Below, piece by piece: positions 56,561 to 64,000 of a DNA stretch of 64,000 nt. The stretch's first letter is position 1. Each line of letters starts with the position of its first letter. The position numbers and the translations under genes were made by a program. Source of the stretch: Henckelia pumila (lineage: Eukaryota; Streptophyta; Magnoliopsida; Lamiales; Gesneriaceae); NCBI RefSeq assembly GCF_033568475.1, contig NC_133122.1, forward strand, positions 67,727,442-67,791,441. Direction: 5' to 3'. The notes below the pieces were generated by a model that was not told the origin of the DNA, made no database searches, and worked only from the letters and a program-made list of their open reading frames with translations.

Positions 56561-58454
56561 TGTAAGGCCCAGGATTATTTAATTTTAATCCGAGAATATT
56601 TAATTTGGAAATATTTAGAGTTTAGAATTAAATTCTAATATTCTTAAATTGGAAAGGATTGAAATTGAATTAAATCACTTTTCCGGGGACTGAATTGCAA
56701 ATAGTCAAAAGTTCAGGGACTAAACTGCAAATATGATATATATATCTCAATTTCCACTTGAATTAAGCTGAATACACGTGCATATCAGATTTTGGAAAGG
56801 AAAAGAAACAGAGGAATCTTCCAAACCTTCAAGAACTCCATTTTCGTCCCGTTCAAGCTTCGATAACTTGCGTTCCGGTTATCAGAAATTCCAGATAAAT
56901 ATATATCTGCGATCACAGCTTCGAGACCTTCGATTTGGTACATGTTTTATTCACATATCTCAGATTTTATTTTTATGTGAAAGATGGAAAATTATGATTT
57001 TATCATATATGTGTATATCAGCTGTACCGATCGTGTATTCGCAGACGGTTCAGAAAAAGACTGTCGTTCGGATTTTATATGAATTTGGGAAGAATAATTC
57101 GAACACTACCATGTTTGATTGATACTGATTTTTATGGTAATGAGATGATATGTTAGAGATTATAAGTTATCTGGATTGTTGGATTGATTTGGATATTGTT
57201 TGGATTGCCGGTTTTAGCTGTTATGCCGTCGATTTGCAAAATGTCAAGACTTTGATATTGTTGATTGAACGAAGCATGGTTTGAATGGCATCTGATCTTG
57301 TTAGTTATTCGATATGTAATTTATCAGCTTTCTATCGAAGTTGCCGAACTCGAGATCTCCGAGTCAAACCGAGAAGGATTTGAAGCAAGATTTGAAGTAC
57401 TTTCAGACGTGACATAGAAAGGTATAAATGACAGCAAATCCAGATGGGATAGAACGCTTGAAATAGCTTTCATTTCAAGTATTCCCATGTCAATCACATA
57501 CTTGTTTCTTTATATTTCTTATGTGATTATTTGTTTGTACTGCTTTGTTTGCTTATATGCTTAGTTGTTCAAGATGTGTTTTATAGCTTTTAATGCATAC
57601 AGCTTATGTTGCATTCATCTTGAACTCCAGCCTTAATAGCACAGAGGGCAGCCATCGCCTAGAGTGCAGATGACGTTTGGAGAGCTGTAGTGAGTGGCAT
57701 GGACTGTAAATTTATTTCTAGAGTCAGCTTGACTCATGGCACAGAATATGGATTTATGTTCAGAGCCAGAAGACTCACTATAGTTGTACCAAAGTCAGAG
57801 AACTAAAATACTTGATGCCGCCTCGAATGGGAGTATCGGTGGTTTGATAGTTATTTTATTCCTCGGGATCCCAAAGAACTAAGTTTTATTGATATCAGCT
57901 TGGTAGCCTTCCTTTTGCCATTTGCATTGCATTCACGTTTATTATCTCGCGTTTAAAGTTGTTTATACTGGGATTTTATTCTTACCGGAGTTATCCGGCT
58001 ATTGCTTTGTTTTGTATGTGTGCATGACAATAGGTGGGGCAGGAGCTAGTCAGAAAAGACAAGGATAGCTCGAGATAGAGGCATAGCAAGTGAGGACACG
58101 GGCTTAAGTAGCACGAATTGTACTTTATGTTGTTGAATCATGCTAGAAGTGATACAAGAACTTTGTATATTATGGCTTGAATACATGCTAGTTTATGTTT
58201 ATTATGTTTAGAAGCTTGTAAGACGTTATAAGATAGCATGTATTTGATTTTGTAGCATGTATAAAAGATTATGACTTGTTTATCCATTCTTTGGCAGCAG
58301 ATTTTTGATAGCATATTCCCCGATCGAGCGAGACCCTGCCTTTTAAAATAAATTTTTTTTTTAGCTCTTGTTTCTTTAATTCTTTTAAGTACTTGTTTAA
58401 TTGTTAATTACAATAAATTGCCCTAAGATAAGATTAGCAACCCGGGTCCCCACA
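56561..58454 (+). repeat. 3' LTR of chromovirus D
   Basis: Follows the polypurine tract AGTGGGGGAGAAA and ends GGGTCCCCACA. The next bases (TTAAT) have no matching five-base repeat left of the complex, consistent with loss of the original left end. Confidence 0.92.
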
Positions 58455-58964
58455 TTAATAATGTATGTGTTTGTTTCTTATATTTGCATAATAATTATAG
58501 GGTGTTAATCATCATCCTCGGAATATCGATTGCGGAGTACAATTAGTATCCAACTATGGAATTGATCAGGCATCGACAACGTTATGCTCGTCAAGACGGT
58601 GTTCGAACGAGGATGAAATGATAGAATCTAACGTGTAATGAGTTATGAAGCAAGTTAATTGGACATGCAATTAGATAAATCGTAATTTATATTTTTTTCT
58701 TAGGTTAGTTGGAAGATTCAGAATTTGAAATGAATATGAGTTCATATTTTTCTACCCAATTTGAGGTGTTTTGGTTGCTATGTTCCATTCATGAAAGCTC
58801 ATGTTTAGTTAATTGGGTACCCGAGTTTGTCGGTTCAGTTTCGGGTAGTGTTTTACACTATCCGACTAGTCGGGTACCCGACTAGTCGGATACCCGACCC
58901 GTGCCCACCCCTAACTGTGGATGCCCTAATAAGTAACCATTTTAAAAAAGAATAGAGGGTAATA
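58455..58964. other. Right internal part of the Mutator-like element with a hAT end
   Basis: No coding sequence recognised. At 58835-58912 there is a TCGGGTACCCGACTAGTCGG-type inverted repeat cluster ending GCCCACCCCTA, which resembles the 3' end of a plant hAT miniature element. It does not share a target duplication with the left-hand hAT end at 49360. Confidence 0.45.
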
Positions 58965-59025
58965 TTGTATTTTAATGAAGACTTGTAATCCTATTTGTAA
59001 CTCTATTTATACATATAGCATTATC
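58965..59025 (-). repeat. Right terminal inverted repeat of the Mutator-like element
   Basis: Reverse complement of 44819-44880 with several substitutions, followed by TTAAATTTAA at 59026-59035. Confidence 0.85.
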
Positions 59026-59035
59026 TTAAATTTAA

Positions 59036-59643
59036 TTCCAAATAATTGATTATTGTTGTGTATTTGAATGTAGGAACAACCTTTCCGTGGATTCGAGGTA
59101 TCAAACAAAGTTTCAGTATTTGTGTCATGAAATTTTGAAAATTCACGAGTTATATTGAATGGGATTTTCGACGTATTTTATAGTATAATTTGAATATTAT
59201 TGGATAGTTCGATGTCTTATAATCGTTAAATATAATTATTCGAATTTATAGTGTCAATTCTTGATATAGAATGTAACTTTAGGAATTTATTGAAAGTTAG
59301 TCGTTTGAATATTAGTTTAACGATATTAAAGCTAAAAAAATATTATGTGAATATTTAAATTAGAAATTATTAAGTTTAGGAATTTTAAAATATTGACATT
59401 TTAGAGATTTAAAGTGTCTATATAGTTGAAGTTGGAAATTTAGTAAATTTAAATGGTTATGATATTGTTTATGATTATAAAAACATTTAAATTTAATATT
59501 CAGGTGAATTTGTTGAATGGCATTTCCATACATTTCTTGAGAATATATCTTATTGGTATATGCTTGGTTGAGGTACGTCTGTAACTCTGTTATTTTCAAG
59601 ATTTATGATAGAAGCATATGATAATCCAATGTGTGATTTATCT
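59036..59643. other. Non-coding stretch
   Basis: A/T-rich sequence with no gene, repeat or element end that I can support. Bases 59639-59643 (TATCT) are the left target site of the solo LTR that follows. Confidence 0.6.
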
Positions 59644-61132
59644 TGTAGTAGCCCGACTCTTAATTAAGTTAATCTACTATCGAAACATAATTAAGGAGTT
59701 TTTAATTGAGTTTAAAGAGTTGAAAATCGGATTCAGAACGACCAATAATGGTTCCGAGGATTTCAAGTGATTGGGTCAGTTTGAAAGTACCGAACTGGTT
59801 CGAAAGTAGATATTTTTGATTCGTAAGTATCGAGCAGTTTGGAAGCACCGAACTACAGATTGAAAGCTCTGAATCTAGTTGCAGTCAGACAAGGCGCATG
59901 GGCTACAATTGGATGATTGGACGTGACAGAGATCGAAAGTTCCGAACTAGAGTTCGGTAGATCCAAACGTTGTCGACTTGTCGGTAGCTGTGTTGTCCAA
60001 TCAAAGGACATGCGTTCGGTAGAGGGAGTTCGGAAGAACGATCGGAAGTCCGAAGTGCGTTCGGAAGATCCAAACGAAGAATCGGACGTCCTGATCAAGG
60101 CCTATATATAGAGGCCGGGAGCTCATTCTTCCTTGCTCATTTCCTCTTCCCTCTCTCGTTCCTAGCTATTCTTGAGGACTTTCGGGTGATGTATTCAAGG
60201 GTTAGGCGGTGAAAAAGCGCTACCAGGATCGTAGCTGTGTTGTGCCTTGAGTTTAGGGCAATCATCATCAAAGAACTGACTACGAACGCAGGTTTATCGC
60301 TAGACTCTGATTAACTTCAGTGACTAGCTATTAGTCTAGTTAAGGCTTTTCGTAGATGTTTAGTGATACGGTGATTACTTGCTTATAGGCTTGGACTAGA
60401 GAGCCAGTTTCGCTAGGTTGCTTATTCTGAGATACAAATTTACTATCTGAGATATCCTGATTGAGTATGCATGTTCTATGTTTGCATGATTTATATGACA
60501 TATTTTATGTGCATTGATTGTCACGGATATTATGCAGTATGCATTATTACGTTGAGCCTATACCTTGATATTACCAGTAGAGGGGTCGCTCAGCCCTGAG
60601 TTATTTTGTGAATGAATTCTATGGATTTGGGTCTGGTTATGTCCACGGTTTATGGTATGGGTGTTACCTCCTGATGCGACGACCCAGTGTGCTACATAGC
60701 ATGACGCCTTCAGACTGAGCAGTGACTTTTACCGTGATAGGTTTTTTGCACCCGTTCATTTTCATTTATCATTCATAACATGTGTATACTCATACTTTCG
60801 TACTGAGCATTGTTAGCTCACGTCCTCGATTTTGGTTCTGCACACCCCATTCTACGGGGCAAGACTTAGGTTGAAGGGACCGGGAGATAGCGGACGTTGA
60901 GCTACAATAGGGTGGATTGTATTATACCAAGTTTTCATTTGTGGGATTTAGTATTACTTTCGATGGGGTTGTATAACATAATTCTAATATTTGTTTTGGG
61001 GTCTGTTGTATTCTTGCTTGCAGATTTAGTTGAATTAATTAAATTTTCGCTGGATTATTTTGATTATTGCGTTTAAGTTATTTTGCATTCTTAAGCTTTG
61101 TTAATTTAGTGATTCTAGGTCGGGTCACTACA
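59644..61132 (+). mobile_element. Solo LTR related to the A family
   Basis: Starts TGTAGTAGCCCGACTC and ends GGTCGGGTCACTACA, the same terminal signatures as A1 and A2. Flanks TATCT (59639-59643) and TATAT (61133-61137) match at four of five positions. U3 holds TTCGGAAG, GATCGGAAGTCCGAA and related units (about 59755-60095), more degenerate than in A2. A TATA box lies near 60103-60110 (CTATATATAG). Confidence 0.8.
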
Positions 61133-61137
61133 TATAT

Positions 61138-61434
61138 GCTCTTTGTTAATTTATTTTATATTATATGTTGACTTGCATATTACCAGTTGGTAATTGATAT
61201 GAAAAATAAAATAAAATTTTATATTTCTTTTGCCTACACATGGTTTTATTTTAGCTAGACACATCAATACCATAGCATATATCATGTTAAGAATTTGTGT
61301 CATCGAGATCCAGTTATATTTTTGTTGAGATCCGTTATATATGATATGATATTGTGTATTGGAGATTTTTGGACACCTCGATTCAGTCCGGTTTAGGTAG
61401 ATGCTGGCTTTGAGAGTAGAGTCATGTAGTAACC
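61138..61434. other. Short non-coding spacer
   Basis: About 300 bases of A/T-rich sequence between two related LTRs. No gene seen. Confidence 0.5.
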
Positions 61435-62991
61435 CGTATTCAAAATTAACGATTAATGCGTAATTAATCGTTTAATCATGTTTAGATTAAGTAAAACATG
61501 ATTAAAGAAATTCCAAATGGGTTAACGGAGTTCAGAAATGGATTCAGATCACTCAAAAATGGTGGATAAGGTTCGGGAGGTTCGAACGCTCCGAACTTGA
61601 GTTCGGAGGATCCGAACATGGACAGAGCCAGGCTTCGGAGGCTCTGAAGACTTCGAACGATCCAAAGTGGGTTCGGACGACCCGAACTATAGCCCAGCCA
61701 GCTGTCCTAAAATATTATGTCATCAGTGACGTCATAGGGGTGACTTCGGACGATCCGAAGTGGCAGTTCAGACCATCCGAACAGTGTTCGGGACAGGTGC
61801 ATGGTTGCATGCAATTGGATTGACACGTGGCGGAGATCGGACGATCCGATGAGACGATCGGATTGCCTGAAGCAGTTTGGACGATCCGAACGTGTTCTAT
61901 AAATATGAGGTCCGAGCTCCTCATTTGGTGCAAATTCCAAAATCCTCTCCTTCGTCCACGTGGCTCTATTTTAGGGCTTTGGGTACTCTTATTTTAGAGT
62001 TGGAGTATGGAAAATATTCTAGCATAGTCAGACAATGTCTGACATAGTAGCGGAGCAGTGCTTGTGTAGTGGAGCCGTGCTCGAGGCTGTGGAGCTGCAG
62101 CAGGGGTGTGACCCTAGTTGCAGGATAGTTTCCATCAGAGGGCTGATGACGGACACAGGTATAGCTATGGTCTCCTTAAATTATTTAGGAGTATGCAATA
62201 GCTTAGTTAAGGCTTTTAGAGCTTAATTAATGATGCATGGGTAATTGCATTGTAGAGTTGATGATAGGCTTGGAACCTAGAGTGCGACTGCTAGGACTGC
62301 CTGTAATAAGGTACGTAAGTACTGACTGAGATAGCCAGCGGGTTTTGCATGCTTATATGTTGCATTTGTGTGTCATATTATTATGCGGCATGTGCATATC
62401 ATATTGTGCATGTACATCTTTTGAGATGACCTATGGAGGGCCGCTCAGCCCTGTTCGGACGATTGATGTCGAGCGCCCCGCAACCGACGGGTTAACCGGC
62501 ACTGGAATCTATAAGACACGGTCTACGTCCATTGGGAATGAGCAGTGTATACAAGGTTTGCTCCCCGGGTTGTACCACTCATGTCCTAGGCGCCATTACT
62601 GAGCAGTTGTATACAGTTATCCCAGATATGGATACCCTGTCATTTGCATGCATCATGTTTGTATGTTTTACCCGTGCTTTCGTATTGAGCTTAGAGCTCA
62701 CGTCCAGTCTTTTTTGTGTATCTAGACACCCCATTCGACGGGGCAGGTGTAGGTGCAGGATTGAGCACCAGGAGCTTGGAGTAGCCAGTGACCAGTGAAG
62801 ATAGCAGGACTAGCTGTAGGTTTTGCTTTTTAGGCTTATTAATTCGATTAAGTTGTATAATCAAATTTGTTTAACCGATTGTATTATGCCGGTCTTCTTT
62901 TATTTAAGTCTTCCGCAGCGATTTATTTTAATGCATCCTTAATTATGCTCTTAACTCTGATTAGGTAGTGGATCCGGGTTGGGTCGCTAAA
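61435..62991 (+). repeat. 5' LTR of a further A-related element
   Basis: Starts TGTAGTAACCCG. The end reads GGGTCGCTAAA where the family has CACTACA, so the terminal CA is mutated. U3 (61565-61890) carries units such as GTTCGGACGATCCGAAC and TTCGGAGGATCCGAAC. A TATA box TATAAATA lies at 61898-61905. A primer-binding site follows. Confidence 0.8.
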
Positions 62992-62996
62992 TTTAT

Positions 62997-63008
62997 TGGT
63001 ATCAGAGC
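62997..63008 (+). promoter_or_regulatory. Primer-binding site (tRNA-Met)
   Basis: TGGTATCAGAGC is an exact match to the tRNA-Met primer site and lies five bases after the LTR. Confidence 0.88.
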
Positions 63009-64000
63009 GCATGCATGAAAGAGACTTGGGATATAGTAATGTGACTTTGGGTTATCCTTATAGGATTGATGAGACCTTGGAAGAGGTGATGATGCGGCGA
63101 TTAGTTTGCCCAGAGACTATCATCATCGGCAGAATTTCTGAAGATTTGGCTTATGGGATACCAGCAAGTGCGGACAGGAGTAATGGATCGTGTCCGAGCA
63201 TTCGAGATTTCTACTCATGTGGATCCTAGCTTTGGATCGAGTACCGGATGCCAGAGGCAGTGGCAGAGGATTGGTGGGGACTTACTTGATGCTTGCATCT
63301 GTACAGTCATTACCATGATGACACTACTTTGAAGATTCTCCAGTCATAATTGGAGAGATTGTCAGATAGACCTTTACCAGGGAATGCCTCGAGTGTCTAA
63401 GGCATGACAGGTTTCAAGCGTAAGGTCATTAAACTCATGCAGAACATAGTTTTGCCGGTATGTTTGTATCGATGCGTTCGGTAGGCAAACGGGAAACTTC
63501 ATGTTCAAAATCATGAATAGGTTACAAGAAGAAGGATGACGGTAGATCGTGAGCAGAAGGGGTCGACTGACATGCACTGATGCAGAGCATAGCTGGTTAG
63601 CTATCACGAGCCATTTCTCCAGAGTTCTTTGTAGGAGGACAGTTAGAGAGACTTGGTCGGGAGTATGCTTATATCGATGCTTATGTCGATTAGAAGCTTC
63701 ATGCTCAAGAAACGAAGACTAGTACGATGATTTAAATACTGTATTGATGTAATTTGTAAAGAGTATTTCAGTTGTAATGAATCATCATACTTTGGTTGTA
63801 TCAATTCAAGTTCGATTGTACATTTCATTGTATACTGTATGTATTACATGAGATTGTAATAAAGAGAATTTTACATAACTTGAAATAAGTGATACATGTA
63901 TTATTTATTCAGCAATTCATGAATGATTGCATGATTGTGCGGAAGTTTGAATTGGGTTTAGTTGATTAGTGTTCAACTATTGCAGCTCATGGGATTTGAG
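63009..64000 (+). other. Internal region of the right-edge element, unrecognised
   Basis: The sequence after the primer site does not give a recognisable gag. Short open pieces such as 62996-63229 lack the retrotransposon-gag core or a zinc knuckle. It may be a decayed gag or a non-coding internal region of a non-autonomous derivative. The 3' LTR is outside the window. Confidence 0.4.

Larger units (their letters stand above)
44819..59025 (+). mobile_element. Mutator-like element, FAR1 type, interrupted by two LTR insertions
   Basis: Terminal inverted repeats start GAATAATGATATATGT at the left and GATAATGCTATATGT (minus strand) at the right. Both then share a perfect 28-base block (44837-44864 and 58981-59008). 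The flanking direct repeats TTAAATTTAA (44809-44818 and 59026-59035) are ten bases; the sequence is also a palindrome, so this duplication is less decisive than usual. Between the ends lies a FAR1/MULE transposase gene. Subtracting the solo LTR and the D complex leaves about 3.8 kb. The element carries its own broken transposase, so it is an immobile former autonomous copy. Confidence 0.82.

Noticed and set aside
49360..58912. The hAT ends at 49360 (TAGGGGTG) and 58912 (CACCCCTA) as two ends of one hAT element
   Set aside because: The flanking eight bases do not match and the subterminal motifs differ; they appear to be two separate remnants.

Overview
This window looks like heterochromatin of a plant nuclear genome, most likely a eudicot. 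The evidence is nested Ty3/gypsy and other LTR retrotransposons, hAT and Mutator-like DNA transposons, an endogenous pararetrovirus and a decayed CC-NBS-LRR resistance gene. An asterid is my weak guess from the look of the NLR and LTR families; no single sequence proves it. I see no intact host gene.

Layout. (1) 1-6729, minus strand: a degenerate caulimovirid-type pararetrovirus. In transcription order it reads Pol (protease-RT-RNase H), a transactivator-like gene, an intergenic promoter and leader with TATA box and tRNA-Met primer site, small ORFs, movement protein, a coiled-coil ORF, and a coat-protein-like ORF running off the left edge. (2) 7250-8081: a non-autonomous hAT element with perfect 8-bp target duplications. 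A hAT transposase fossil follows at about 8589-8794. (3) 10001-16407: an Athila-like gypsy element with gag-protease only. (4) 17071-19141 and 43981-44351: two halves of one NLR pseudogene, split by a 24.8-kb nest. The nest is a chromovirus called B here (19142-43980). It carries element A1 in its 5' LTR (19308-26547). In its reverse transcriptase gene it carries a solo LTR (30949-40141), which itself holds the young element A2 (32038-39335). (5) 44819-59025: a FAR1-type Mutator-like element with inverted termini and a 10-bp target duplication. It is interrupted by an Athila-like solo LTR (46450-47929) and by a young chromovirus D (LTRs 49622-51518 and 56561-58454) that has an extra internal tail to its left. 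(6) 59644-61132: a solo LTR. From 61435 to the right edge there is the 5' LTR and start of a related element.

How the parts relate. Element boundaries were set by TG...CA ends, short target duplications, primer-binding sites and polypurine tracts, so insertion order can be read: NLR, then B, then A1 and the solo LTR, then A2. By eye, A2 and D have the least divergent LTR pairs and are youngest. The clearest pattern not explained by standard annotation is that at least five distinct LTR types here carry GC-rich near-palindromic repeat arrays, upstream of a TATA box wherever I could find one. Coordinates and mutation counts were read by eye; no database search was run.
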